Below, in pieces: positions 26,656-35,064 of a stretch of 64,000 nucleotides of DNA. Below the pieces are notes generated by a model. That model made no database searches. It saw only the letters and a program-made list of their open reading frames with translations, and was not told where the DNA came from. The translations under genes and the position numbers were made by a program. The stretch is from positions 1,490,001-1,554,000 of the forward strand of contig NZ_JBBOUU010000001.1 of the NCBI RefSeq assembly GCF_038006205.1. Direction: 5' to 3'. Source of the stretch: Solibacillus sp. FSL R7-0668 (GTDB lineage Bacteria > Bacillota > Bacilli > Bacillales_A > Planococcaceae). Numbering within the stretch: position 1 is the first letter of the stretch; each line of letters starts with the position of its first letter.

Positions 26656-27303
26656 CTACTTTAAAAATTTCCCGAATAATCCTTTAGCTTGTTTTTCGGC
26701 TGGTTGCTCCGTAGCTGTTGTTAGTTCCTGCTGGGCGACGTTGAGTTTGTTTAAAACATTCATAATGGCGCTGTTTTGTTGTTCGACACGATCGAGCTGA
26801 CGTTGATGCGCGGCATTTGGTTCGTTTGCCTGTTCTAAAATATGCTGCATCATCGCGCCAAGCTGTTGCTTTAACGTGTAGTTTTGGTCGATTAGCAGCT
26901 CATTTTGTGTACGCTGTTCCTCGATTAGCGTTAAGAGCTGCTGGTTTTGCTGCTCAATCCCATGAACATGTGTGGCAAGGAGCTGCATGGAGTTGGATAA
27001 ATCTTCGAATTGTGAAACATGTGGTGGAGCAGGAATGATCGTGTGCTGTAAAAAGTCAGCTGGCTCAAAAGTCGGCTCTGTTACCATTTGTGCCGCTTCT
27101 TTTAACTTGTAGCCACGCTCTTTATTTAGTGTTAAAAAGGCACGAAGCAAAATAAAATCTTCCTCTGAAAATTGGCGATGCATGCGGCTATTGCGGCGTA
27201 CCTTGTAGCCATGGTCTTCTAAAATTGTCATGTAATGTTGTAACGATGCTTTGCTAATGCCAAGTTGCTCAGCAATTGCACCAGTCGCATAAATCGCGGG
27301 CAT
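26656..27303 (-). CDS. MerR-like HTH DNA-binding protein with coiled-coil (DUF3967-like)
   Basis: 215 aa. An N-terminal winged HTH (YATGAIAEQLGISKASLQHYMTILEDHGY and a wing RRNSRMHRQFSEEDF) is followed by a Gln-rich coiled-coil from about residue 100 to 190 and a short basic tail KGLFGKFLK. The layout resembles RacA/plasmid-type DUF3967 proteins that bind DNA and multimerise. The tail could be a membrane- or partner-targeting signal, which is inference. Single gene, role unknown. Confidence 0.75.
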   Translation of the reverse strand: MPAIYATGAIAEQLGISKASLQHYMTILEDHGYKVRRNSRMHRQFSEEDFILLRAFLTLNKERGYKLKEAAQMVTEPTFEPADFLQHTIIPAPPHVSQFEDLSNSMQLLATHVHGIEQQNQQLLTLIEEQRTQNELLIDQNYTLKQQLGAMMQHILEQANEPNAAHQRQLDRVEQQNSAIMNVLNKLNVAQQELTTATEQPAEKQAKGLFGKFLK

Positions 27304-27590
27304 AGTAAAAACTCCTTAAATATCAAAAAAATAATATATTCCACTATAATTATACGCATAAAGTCATGTAGGTGTGAAGGGAAAGGTCGAATGGTTTTCT
27401 ATAGGGGTAGATTTGAATAAAAGATTGCTCATTTTTTGAAAGTATGTTACTCCATAATGGCCCGATTATTGTATAATCCACGGCATCAAATTCGTGCATT
27501 TACAAGGTTTAGCACAGCAAAGTTTCTAAATAATGGAGGGGATAACGAGGCTATGTAGAATATTATTAAGGTAGGAAAAGGAGTAATTAA

Positions 27591-27833
27591 ATGAGTAAAC
27601 GTGGAAGTGGTGTTGCTTTTATAGCAATAGCTGCATTTTAATTTTCAGCAAAATACACTAGTGCAGCAATCTTTGGTTCTGGTGTTTTAAGTTGGGACGA
27701 AGAATTATTTAATGCAATGTTAAGCTACATAGGCATTCCTTTAAGCATGTCTAGTATGATTGCTTTAATAATAGGTGTAGGATACATAGCTTGGGGAGAA
27801 TATGAAGAATTCAAAATAAAAAGCAGTGATTGA
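27591..27833 (+). pseudogene. Small membrane protein gene with in-frame stop
   Basis: ATG 27591 follows AAAAGGAG. The frame reads MSKRGSGVAFIAIAAF, then TAA at 27639-27641, then continues open for 63 codons (FSAKYTSAAIFGSGVLSWDEE..., with a hydrophobic helix MIALIIGVGYIAWG) to a natural TGA at 27831. A single-base change from a sense codon would explain it. Family not recognised. Confidence 0.65.
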
Positions 27834-27873
27834 GGATTGATACCCATTTGCAATGTTAAGGTGATAAATGCAT

Positions 27874-27889
27874 CTAAATCCCGCTTTGG
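27874..27889. repeat. Hairpin motif CTAAA-N6-TTTGG
   Basis: CTAAA-TCCCGC-TTTGG, one G-U pair. It is one of five related small hairpins between 27.8 and 35.8 kb. Confidence 0.4.
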
Positions 27890-27905
27890 AAAGGGGAGAG
27901 TTGCT

Positions 27906-28142
27906 TTGTTAAGGGTTTTGCAAATTCTATTTTCAATTATTACTTTAGCTTTTGCAGGGTATGGTCTATTCACAAAGGATTTTCAATTTCAAGCATATAT
28001 GATTTTGTTCTTAGCATTCACAATGCTCGTTGTAGGGCTGCAAGAATTCAAAAGAAATAATAAAATTATAGGCTGGCTGCTATTGGGGGTATTTGCATTT
28101 TCAATATTCGTAGCTATCCAAAGTTTTATGTTGAATAACTAA
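27906..28142 (+). CDS. Small membrane protein, DUF3953-like
   Basis: 78 aa with three predicted membrane segments (residues 4-22, 29-47, 55-75) and a short loop QEFKRNNK, matching the DUF3953/YczI type. TTG 27906 lies 7 bp after GGGGAG; the longer frame from 27837 overlaps the preceding pseudogene end. Function unknown. Confidence 0.72.
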   Translation: MLRVLQILFSIITLAFAGYGLFTKDFQFQAYMILFLAFTMLVVGLQEFKRNNKIIGWLLLGVFAFSIFVAIQSFMLNN

Positions 28143-28275
28143 TACATAAAAATATACCTAAATAACCTAATGGTAGCTACCGTTCGTTTTTATGGAATCA
28201 GGTATACAAAGAAGTGATTAATAATTATAAAAGAGAACACAAATCGATTAAAAAGTAATTAAAGGAGATATTCGA

Positions 28276-28842
28276 TTGAAATTAGCAGAGAAAAAATTCG
28301 AATGTAATACAGAAACAGAAAGATTAATTATACGACCGTTAAAAAATGTAGACTATGAAAATTGGTTGAAGGAATTTCAGAATCGCCTTCCATCTCAATA
28401 TCACCACGATCAAGGAAAAATAGATATGAGCGAATGTACATTAGAATGGTTTGAAAACCTATTAAACAAACATCAGGAATTAGCACGTACAGATGCTGCT
28501 TACATATTTGGGATATTTAGCAAAACTGAAGGTACACATTTAGGTATGGTTGATTTTTCAACCTTAGCAAGAGATGACTTTCAATGGGGGAGAATTGGAT
28601 ATACCATTCATAATCAGTATTGGAGAAACGGTTACGGGAAAGAAGCGGTAAACGCAGCACTTACGATAGCTTTTGAACAGTTAACATTTCATCGTATTGA
28701 AGCTCATATTAATATTGATAATTTGCCCTCTATTAAGTTAATTGAAAGCGTAGGAATGGAATTTGAATGCATCCGTAAAGCTTTTATATACGAAAATGAT
28801 GAATGGACTGATAATTTAGTTTATTATAAGAATTCAATTTAA
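28276..28842 (+). CDS. GNAT acetyltransferase, RimJ/RimL type
   Basis: 188 aa. Acetyl-CoA binding segments are IGYTIHNQYWRNGYGKEAVNAAL and the family motif IEAHINIDNLPSIKLIESVGMEFE, typical of ribosomal-protein/aminoglycoside-type GNATs. The acceptor substrate is unknown. AAAGGAG precedes TTG 28276. It belongs to a run of small, same-strand, functionally unrelated genes. Confidence 0.85.
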   Translation: MKLAEKKFECNTETERLIIRPLKNVDYENWLKEFQNRLPSQYHHDQGKIDMSECTLEWFENLLNKHQELARTDAAYIFGIFSKTEGTHLGMVDFSTLARDDFQWGRIGYTIHNQYWRNGYGKEAVNAALTIAFEQLTFHRIEAHINIDNLPSIKLIESVGMEFECIRKAFIYENDEWTDNLVYYKNSI

Positions 28843-28935
28843 TCTTTATCAACAGTGGAGCAATATTCAAAAATGGAACTTCAAAGAGCAAAGTTCTCCT
28901 TTTATTTGAAGTTGAAAATATAGGAGGTGACAGCC

Positions 28936-29208
28936 TTGCAACGTAAACGGAGTGTAGGAATGCTTTCTTTTATTAGTTTGATTATCGGACTTATTTTCTT
29001 GGGCGTCTATATTTTTACTGGTAATTCTTTGATAAATGACAACATAACAATGCTACTTGGTTTTATCCTTCTGGCACTTTCTTTTGTTTTATCATTGTTC
29101 AGCAAAAAGGACAAATTCGGAAGGATATCACTATATGGTTTTCCGATACTTGTGGTCATTTATTTATTGTTTTTTGGAGTGATGTCTTTATTTTGGAATA
29201 TACCCTAA
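28936..29208 (+). CDS. Small hydrophobic membrane protein, 90 aa
   Basis: Three membrane segments separated by short polar loops (a SKKDKFGR loop precedes the last). TTG 28936 is 8 bp after TAGGAGGTGA (28921-28930); the GTG at 28927 is within the ribosome binding site. Family not recognised. Confidence 0.65.
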   Translation: MQRKRSVGMLSFISLIIGLIFLGVYIFTGNSLINDNITMLLGFILLALSFVLSLFSKKDKFGRISLYGFPILVVIYLLFFGVMSLFWNIP

Positions 29209-29321
29209 TAATTCAATTACACAAACGGACGCGATTCTTGAATAAGCTTAATTTTTATTCTTCAAATAATTGGAGATCTAATACAACTAGAACTAATAAT
29301 GGGTACAAATTAAATCCAAAT

Positions 29322-29349
29322 AACGTTCCTATACATATAGGGAACGTTC
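29322..29349. repeat. Inverted repeat in the 29.2-29.5 kb gap
   Basis: AACGTTCC and GGGAACGTT flank a 10-bp AT loop. It has no T-run; it could be a weak terminator or an operator. The rest of the 310-bp gap shows no gene. Confidence 0.4.
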
Positions 29350-29405
29350 AATCTAACAACTAAGATTTTCAACCATTCTTAGCTGCTTTTTATTTCATTA
29401 GGTTA

Positions 29406-29421
29406 CCAAACACCGCTTTGG
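29406..29421. repeat. Hairpin motif CCAAA-N6-TTTGG
   Basis: Perfect CCAAA-CACCGC-TTTGG, about 100 bp before the HIT gene. Related to copies at 27874, 33202, 33909 and 35755. Confidence 0.45.
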
Positions 29422-29520
29422 GAAGGGTATTTATAATGTTTTGGAAAGTATGCAAAAATTTATGGCGATTATTATAAAATAAAAGTAAGAAGAAATTTAT
29501 GATAAAAAGGGGAGCTAAAA

Positions 29521-30000
29521 TTGTATTCTCATAAACCACAGGATTACGAGTGTCCATTTTGTCGAATTGTATCAGGCAAAGAAAAACAAAATAAGGGTAC
29601 AAAGCAAAAAGATATTATCTATCAAAATAAAGACGTAACAGCATTTATTGCGAGTAAATGGTGGCCAAATAATAAAGGGCATGTTTTAGTGGTTCCAAAC
29701 GAACATTTTGAAAATATATTTGAACTTCCAGCAGATATAGCTGCAGAGATACACCGTATAGCTCAATTAATAGCTTTTGCAATGAAAGATACATACAACT
29801 GTGATGGAATCTCGACTCGTCAACATAATGAACCTGCTGGTAACCAAGATGTATGGCACTATTATCTTCATGTGTACCCAAGATATAACGGAGACAATCT
29901 TTATATGACTAAGGGAGAATATACAGAACCAAATGAACGTCCCTTCTACGCTGAAAAGCTACGTTCATGGATAAATGAAAATTCACAAAAATATTTTTAA
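29521..30000 (+). CDS. HIT family protein, nucleophile His replaced
   Basis: 159 aa. A CPFC pair at residues 11-14 and the GHVLVVPNEHFENIFELP core place it in the Hint/Ap4A-hydrolase-like HIT family. The H-x-H-x-H-x-x signature reads H113-Y-Y115-L-H117: the middle histidine, the nucleophile in characterised HIT hydrolases, is tyrosine (codon TAT). A CAT/CAC to TAT change would do this. The protein may be inactive or have altered chemistry. TTG 29521 follows GGGGAG. Confidence 0.82.
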   Translation: MYSHKPQDYECPFCRIVSGKEKQNKGTKQKDIIYQNKDVTAFIASKWWPNNKGHVLVVPNEHFENIFELPADIAAEIHRIAQLIAFAMKDTYNCDGISTRQHNEPAGNQDVWHYYLHVYPRYNGDNLYMTKGEYTEPNERPFYAEKLRSWINENSQKYF

Positions 30001-30078
30001 GCAAATCTATAAAATATTATTTGCGTTGCATTAAAATTTTAGTTAGTTGTCAAAAGAGACCAAATACCTACCTCAATC

Positions 30079-30228
30079 TTATTTCGGAATTTTTTGAATA
30101 AGCAATCTTCCGTCATTGGAAAAAAGCTCATATGGACCCGTACGCCTGCTTTTGTTTTCCGAAACGTCGCCTAAGGGGATTTGCTCAGACACATCGTAGA
30201 AGAATTGTTTACAAGTAATTTCCCAATA
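30079..30228 (-). pseudogene. C-terminal coding remnant, unknown protein
   Basis: An open frame without a start reads EITCKQFFYDVSEQIPLGDV...ELFSNDGRLLIQKIPK and ends in TAA at 30079-30081. It looks like the tail of a real protein and follows transposase debris on the same strand. Family not recognised. Confidence 0.35.
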
Positions 30229-30253
30229 TCACGAAGAAATGGTGCGTTCCTTT

Positions 30254-30530
30254 TCATTTCGCCTGAATGGAAACAGCGAGATGGCGAAAGACTTTTTCAA
30301 AAATTCCCGGCGTCAGACAAGATTGTTTACGCGAAAGCTGCGACGAACTAATGGCATCCCTTTGAATAGATGTTTGAAGTTTATCTGTATCTTTAAGCTG
30401 TTTCGCTAACTTATAAAACGATTTTTTATTCAAATGTGCAATGGTAAAAAGCTGAAGAAATTTGTACACAGTCAACTTTTTAATGTAAGCGTCGAAATTT
30501 GAAACGTTCGCAATTTTTAAATCTATGTAA
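30254..30530 (-). mobile_element. IS4-type transposase N-terminal remnant
   Basis: The frame contains DAYIKKLTVYKFLQLFTIAHLN, KLAKQLKDTDKLQ and RDAISSSQLSRKQ...PGIFEKVFRHL, the N-terminal pattern of IS4-family transposases of Bacillales. It stops after about 90 residues, and no catalytic DDE region or inverted repeats are present. A dead fragment. Confidence 0.65.
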
Positions 30531-30658
30531 TATGGATTTAATGCTATATTAAGCTAATTGAATCGAAATAAAAGTCCTAATGAAGTTTGCGTCAAAAGGG
30601 CGCAACTTTTAATAGAGACATTCGTATGCTTAGAATTAACTAATGCAATCCATAATTA

Positions 30659-31384
30659 TCAGATTAAATCTCTTTTGTGGAAAATAATAATTCCAACACT
30701 ATACGACACTGCACAAAAAATATTTAATACAATGACCGATGAAAAGGAATAATGTAACTGATTAAATCCGTTTGTGACAACATAAAACGGCATCGATTCC
30801 ATTACATTTTTCATTTCTACTGAGCCTCGATCCATTGCCTGAGCAGCCAATTCTCCAATAAAAATAAATGCAATATAATTACAAATTATTAAATAAAATT
30901 TATTTAAAAACAAGGCAGATAAAAGAACTGAAAATGCATATAAGCTCCCCATATATAAACCATATACAAAAATTAGTTGAATAAAGTCGGAGAATAATTG
31001 TGTAACATCCAACCTCGAAGTAGACATAAGTTCAATTGACCCACCAATCACGACATTTAGCAATGCCAAGGTAACACACAAGCAAAGTAAAAATTCAGCC
31101 TTCATTTGAAGGATTTTTATACGAGAACTTGTGCCTGTATAAATGGATTTAGATGTGCCTAAATGAAAATCAGATGTAATCGATATACTAGCTAGATAAA
31201 TAAAATAAAGCTGGGTTAAAAATAGCGATAATCCAAAATTACCCACGAGTAAATCGGGCTTACCTACATTTAGGCGTATATATATAATATTATCTAACAC
31301 AGTAAATACGATAAAAATAGCAAGAAATGCGTACATCGATTTACTATGTAATTTCTTTAACTCTAATGTCCAAATATTTCGCAT
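30659..31384 (-). CDS. ABC-2 type permease subunit
   Basis: 241 aa with six hydrophobic segments and no ATPase motif. It is the third gene of a BcrA/LanFEG-type ABC exporter, 12 bp after its sister permease. In such systems the two permeases and the ATPase protect against bacitracin or lantibiotics; the substrate here is unknown. ATG 31384 is preceded by AAAGGTGG. Confidence 0.82.
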   Translation of the reverse strand: MRNIWTLELKKLHSKSMYAFLAIFIVFTVLDNIIYIRLNVGKPDLLVGNFGLSLFLTQLYFIYLASISITSDFHLGTSKSIYTGTSSRIKILQMKAEFLLCLCVTLALLNVVIGGSIELMSTSRLDVTQLFSDFIQLIFVYGLYMGSLYAFSVLLSALFLNKFYLIICNYIAFIFIGELAAQAMDRGSVEMKNVMESMPFYVVTNGFNQLHYSFSSVIVLNIFCAVSYSVGIIIFHKRDLI

Positions 31385-31396
31385 GAGTAACCACCT

Positions 31397-32131
31397 TTAT
31401 TGAATTTCCTTTTTAAAAAGAAGTATTACTGTTCCAACACCTATAAACAAAGTAGTCATCAGTAAAATAAAACTATCCACTATTGTAATAGAGCTATACT
31501 GCAAGCCTTGTGCCGCAATATTGATTGGGTTATGTGTTATAAATTTTTTTACATAATTTTGTGGAAACAATAATAAAATAAAACCTCTCAAATACTTTTC
31601 AACAATGAAAACAGTCATTACGGTAATCATTGTCGCCATTCGACTATAGGTTAACAGCGTAATGAAAAAAGCCAATATACAGATAAATAAACCGACAATC
31701 ACATACACAACAATCGTTTGTACAAAATTCTGCAGTAGCACATCCATTGAAAATATACGTTCGTGATACATCAGCAAACTATTGGCACTAAATCGATGGA
31801 CAACACTTACCAATGCGTAAAATATAAGCATCGAAAAAAATTTGCTGCTTAAGATGATTCGCCTTGGATACGGGCCTGTGAAAAGAATACGCGTTGTTTT
31901 AAATGTATACTCTTTCGATAGTGTTACAGCCGGCAGTAAAATGAGGACATAAAATAAAAGGTCATGAATTAACTGATAAAAAAATTCAGTGGTATATGAA
32001 GTTTCACTATCTAGCGTAAACGCAAACATACCTAGTGTATAAATACTAATGATTCCTAGTGCTATCCATAATTCTTTTGTCTTCACGACATATTTAAAAT
32101 CAACCAATGTTAACCGAAATAAATTAGCCAA
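31397..32131 (-). CDS. ABC-2 type permease subunit
   Basis: 244 aa with six membrane segments and a conserved-looking ATRILFTGPYPRRIILSSKF loop typical of lantibiotic-immunity permeases (the actual stretch starts TFKTTRILFTGPYPRR). TTG 32131 overlaps the stop of the ATPase gene by 8 bp and follows GGAGG at 8-bp spacing, indicating coupled translation. Confidence 0.82.
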   Translation of the reverse strand: MANLFRLTLVDFKYVVKTKELWIALGIISIYTLGMFAFTLDSETSYTTEFFYQLIHDLLFYVLILLPAVTLSKEYTFKTTRILFTGPYPRRIILSSKFFSMLIFYALVSVVHRFSANSLLMYHERIFSMDVLLQNFVQTIVVYVIVGLFICILAFFITLLTYSRMATMITVMTVFIVEKYLRGFILLLFPQNYVKKFITHNPINIAAQGLQYSSITIVDSFILLMTTLFIGVGTVILLFKKEIQ

Positions 32132-33017
32132 TTTTATTGCCTCCTAATAAATCGAAAAACTTCGCTTCTAAATTTTTCTCTACCGGATAGACGGTAGAAA
32201 TGCGCCCTCCCATTTTCACCACTTGAATAATTAATTCTTCCATATCGTGAGCTTTCGATTCAAAATGGATGGCATTTGTCGTTGTATCTTTTATGGATAC
32301 ATGTAACTGCAGGAGTATTTGTTTCAACTTATACGTATCTGTTGATTCCATTTTATAAGAGCATATTTCCGTGATAGATGAGTCCTTTAAGTCCAAAATT
32401 TCAAGTAATCGACCATTTTGAAGAAAGGCAACTCTATCACAAATGATCTCAATCTCTGATAAAATATGACTCGAAATTAGGACCGAAATTTGAAGTTTCT
32501 CGACAACCGTTTTAATGATATTGCGAATTTCCACGACACCTTCTGGATCGAGTCCATTTGTTGGCTCATCTAATATTAATAGCTGTGGGTCATTGAGTAA
32601 TGCTTGAGCTAAGCCTAAACGTTGTTTCATTCCAAGCGAGTAATTTTTCACTTTTTTATGAATAAATCCATCCATATTTAATAGTTCAATAATGTCTAGA
32701 ACTTCTTTTTTGTTATAGCCTCCTGAAAACTCAGCAAAGTAACGCAAATTCTCAATGCCTGATAAATTTGGATAAAAACTTGGATTTTCAATGACACATC
32801 CTACAAAGCGCTTATTCGTAGCATTCGTCTGAATAGAAACATTCCCTTTGTATTTGCGTGTAATGCCGACGATAATTTTCATTAATGTAGTCTTACCTGC
32901 ACCATTTGGACCAACTAAACCTAGCACTTCACCTTTTTTAATCGCTAAATTAATGTGTTGAAGTGCAGCTTTGCCTTTAAAAATTTTTGTAACATCCTGC
33001 ATTTCTAAAACATTCAT
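32124..33017 (-). CDS. ABC transporter ATP-binding protein (BcrA/lantibiotic-immunity type)
   Basis: 297 aa. Walker A GPNGAGKTT, signature YSLGMKQRLGLAQALL, Walker B LLILDEPTNGLDPEG and H-loop ISSHIL are intact, and a C-terminal ~80-aa domain is typical of BcrA-like ATPases. ATG 33017 follows AAGGGAGTG; a longer frame to 33053 has no ribosome binding site. It leads the three-gene exporter operon. No two-component system is adjacent, but a repeated TTGTCAC motif lies upstream. Confidence 0.88.
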   Translation of the reverse strand: MNVLEMQDVTKIFKGKAALQHINLAIKKGEVLGLVGPNGAGKTTLMKIIVGITRKYKGNVSIQTNATNKRFVGCVIENPSFYPNLSGIENLRYFAEFSGGYNKKEVLDIIELLNMDGFIHKKVKNYSLGMKQRLGLAQALLNDPQLLILDEPTNGLDPEGVVEIRNIIKTVVEKLQISVLISSHILSEIEIICDRVAFLQNGRLLEILDLKDSSITEICSYKMESTDTYKLKQILLQLHVSIKDTTTNAIHFESKAHDMEELIIQVVKMGGRISTVYPVEKNLEAKFFDLLGGNKIG

Positions 33018-33094
33018 TATAAACACTCCCTTATTCCTTACACTGCTTACCATTTATTGTAGACAAGCAATTAAAGGAAATCGTTTGATATATG

Positions 33095-33129
33095 TGACAA
33101 AACTCCATTCGTAAGTGACAATTTTGTCA
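33095..33129 (-). promoter_or_regulatory. Possible operator of the ABC exporter operon
   Basis: On the minus strand TTGTCAC recurs after 21 bp, and TGACAATTTTGTCA (33116-33129) is a perfect palindrome. The site is 80-110 bp upstream of the ATPase start. Confidence 0.45.
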
Positions 33130-33201
33130 TATTAAGGTATTTTTGAATGAATAGAGATGTAATTCGTTCTGAATATTTTAAATTTAAATATTAGAACATT
33201 C

Positions 33202-33221
33202 TCCAACACCGCTTTGGGAGT
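33202..33221. repeat. Hairpin motif CTCCAA-N6-TTTGGGAG
   Basis: Loop CACCGC is identical to that at 29411. The stem carries one bulged base. Confidence 0.45.
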
Positions 33222-33280
33222 GTTTGAAAGGAATTTTAAAAACTAAATCGAATGTAAATAATTATTATTGGGGGTGCCAT

Positions 33281-33712
33281 ATGAAAAAATGGATTATTAT
33301 CGTATTTTGTTTTTTATTAGTAGCATGTGATAACAATGCAGCTCTTACAGCTGAAACGCCAGAAAAAGCATTACTATTACTTGAATCTCAAAAGGATTAC
33401 CCAAGAATTGTAAAATTATTAAATTCGATTGAAATAAATGAGGAGCAAGTAATTTATGTTTTTGAAGGTGAAATAAATAATCAATCAGAATGGTTTGTTG
33501 CAAATATAGAAAAAGTAGGAGAGTCTAAATGGCTTGTTAAGGAGTCCATAAATGTTGGATTACCAAACAGTGAGGCTAAAAAATATTCTGCTGGAACAAA
33601 TACTTTTACCGCAGGGGTTAGTAATGTTCCATTAAAAAAACTAGACGATAGAAAAGTTGTTACTATTCCTGACCATGAATATTTTGTTTGGATTGAGTTA
33701 AATAAAGATTAG
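33281..33712 (+). CDS. Putative lipoprotein, 143 aa
   Basis: Lipobox LLVAC (residues 12-16) ends a short signal peptide, so the protein is probably membrane-anchored outside the cell. The mature part (ALLLLESQKDYPRIVKLLNS, a beta-rich middle, HEYFVWIELNKD at the end) matches no family I know. ATG 33281 follows GGGGGTG. It stands alone. Confidence 0.7.
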   Translation: MKKWIIIVFCFLLVACDNNAALTAETPEKALLLLESQKDYPRIVKLLNSIEINEEQVIYVFEGEINNQSEWFVANIEKVGESKWLVKESINVGLPNSEAKKYSAGTNTFTAGVSNVPLKKLDDRKVVTIPDHEYFVWIELNKD

Positions 33713-33742
33713 AAACTATTTGAATTGGTTTGGGTCTTTTAA

Positions 33743-33877
33743 TGCTTATACAGTCAAAATGTTGATATTTACAATCTGATAAACATTTTTACGATTTTCA
33801 CGTTGTTAGGTATTGTAATTTCAATCCTTTCATTCATCTTTTTATGGTTGTCAAAAGAGAAAAGTCATTTGTGCTGA
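33743..33877 (+). pseudogene. Small membrane protein remnant without start
   Basis: A frame bounded by stops reads VDIYNLINIFTIFTLLGIVISI followed by LSFIFLWLSKEKSHLC. It encodes one clear membrane helix and a basic tail, but has no start codon or ribosome binding site. Probably a 5'-truncated gene. Confidence 0.35.
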
Positions 33878-33908
33878 ATTAAAATTCATTACCATTCAAA
33901 ATAAGGTT

Positions 33909-33928
33909 CCCAAATGGCACTTTGTGGG
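33909..33928. repeat. Hairpin motif CCCAAA-N6-TTTGtGGG
   Basis: Loop TGGCAC; the right arm carries a bulge. Related to the other CCAAA-N6-TTTGG motifs of this region. Confidence 0.4.
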
Positions 33929-34011
33929 CGTTGACCAAGCAATTAAAATAAATAAAAATCACTGTCTAATTCATATGAATCGATATTGATTCTAAAGATG
34001 GAGGAATCGTT

Positions 34012-34449
34012 CTGAAAAAAATATGGCTAGTACCTATTTATATAATCTTCATTGTCATGATGTTTACAGTTTATCAACAACAACGAGTAATTAACGATTA
34101 TCGTAGTTTACTTTTTGAAGAATTGGAAAAGTTAAATACTCAATTTGAGCGTTTTTTGGTTTTTCATAAGGAATCAGAAAAGTATGATGAAAAAGAACGC
34201 AATGAAAAGCTTCAACAATTAAGAACCACTTTTTCAGATTTTTTTTACTATACCGGGGACATTTTAAAAGTAGAGTCTGAAATACGAGAAAACTATTTGA
34301 TTACCTATCAACAGACGAAATTTGACCTTTCTAAACTTCTAGATAGCTATATAGCTGCAGCAACAGCAGAAGAACGTAATAGAATTTATAAAGAAATAAA
34401 TGAACTTTATAGTGTTTACAATGAATTCCTTGATTCTTCTGAAGTGTAA
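34012..34449 (+). CDS. Hypothetical membrane-anchored protein, apparent CTG start
   Basis: 145 aa: an N-terminal membrane segment (KKIWLVPIYIIFIVMMFTVY) followed by a charged, helical, coiled-coil-like domain. There is no ATG, GTG or TTG in frame between an upstream stop and ATG 34057. The only good ribosome binding site, GGAGGA (34000-34005), sits 6 bp before CTG 34012. Starting at 34057 would cut the membrane anchor and leave no ribosome binding site. Family not recognised. Confidence 0.65.
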   Translation: MKKIWLVPIYIIFIVMMFTVYQQQRVINDYRSLLFEELEKLNTQFERFLVFHKESEKYDEKERNEKLQQLRTTFSDFFYYTGDILKVESEIRENYLITYQQTKFDLSKLLDSYIAAATAEERNRIYKEINELYSVYNEFLDSSEV

Positions 34450-34805
34450 TTAATTAATCATTTTGAATAAAAATTTCATACAACTCTATAACTAATAATA
34501 TTTCCAAATTAAAGTTTGGAAACATACTTAAAAGTCACAATCGCTGATTTGACAATGTTTGTGGCTTTTCTGGTGGAACATTTTTTATATAGCTTTTTAT
34601 ACAAATGGCACAAACCATTGTTATGGTTGCATTTAAACTTGCTAGGCTTGCTCAATGGCTTGCATAAAACATTGTATAACCTTTTTTTTATTGTCGACGC
34701 AATCCCATAAAAATGTTATTTCACAATACCGATTAATTATTGAATAAGTAATTTCAGTTTTTTTAAGCGTTATTCAACGACCACAATAACTGTCGTTGGT
34801 TCCAT
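34450..34805. other. Intergenic stretch, no gene supported
   Basis: About 350 bp of AT-rich DNA. A 64-codon plus-strand frame (34516-34710) has no ribosome binding site and a skewed Leu-rich composition; I do not accept it. Nothing else is recognisable. Confidence 0.5.
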
Positions 34806-34991
34806 CTACTTCACTAAGCCAGCTGCATAAAATGGACCGCGCATTGCTGATTGATTACTTTTTGAGCTCAAAAAGGCTTTTAACAGGACACGTTGCTCGT
34901 ATAAATAGTTATAAATTTCAATTGCAATGGGTATTTGGGGCATCTGGCTTTTCACAATCGAAAATATGTCGTTAAAAGATACTTCTAAAAT
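34806..34991 (-). pseudogene. TetR-family regulator, C-terminal remnant
   Basis: A startless frame reads VSFNDIFSIVKSQMPQIPIA, then EIYNYLYEQRVLLKAFLSSKS and a MRGPFYAAGLVK end. The IYNYLYEQRVLLKAFL pattern is that of TetR C-terminal ligand domains of the YhgE-associated kind. The HTH and all upstream sequence are gone. It is divergent from a YhgE remnant. Confidence 0.55.
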
Positions 34992-35064
34992 TTAGAAGCT
35001 ATATAATCGACAATATGAGAGAATCTGTCTACGATGAATACAAATATGCGCACCCGAAATTTAG

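Noticed and set aside
30558-30752. 64-codon plus-strand reading frame
   Set aside because: Antisense to the end of the ABC permease gene, with no ribosome binding site; the permease frame is strongly supported.
34516-34710. 64-codon plus-strand reading frame
   Set aside because: No ribosome binding site, no recognised family, Leu-rich AT composition consistent with non-coding DNA.
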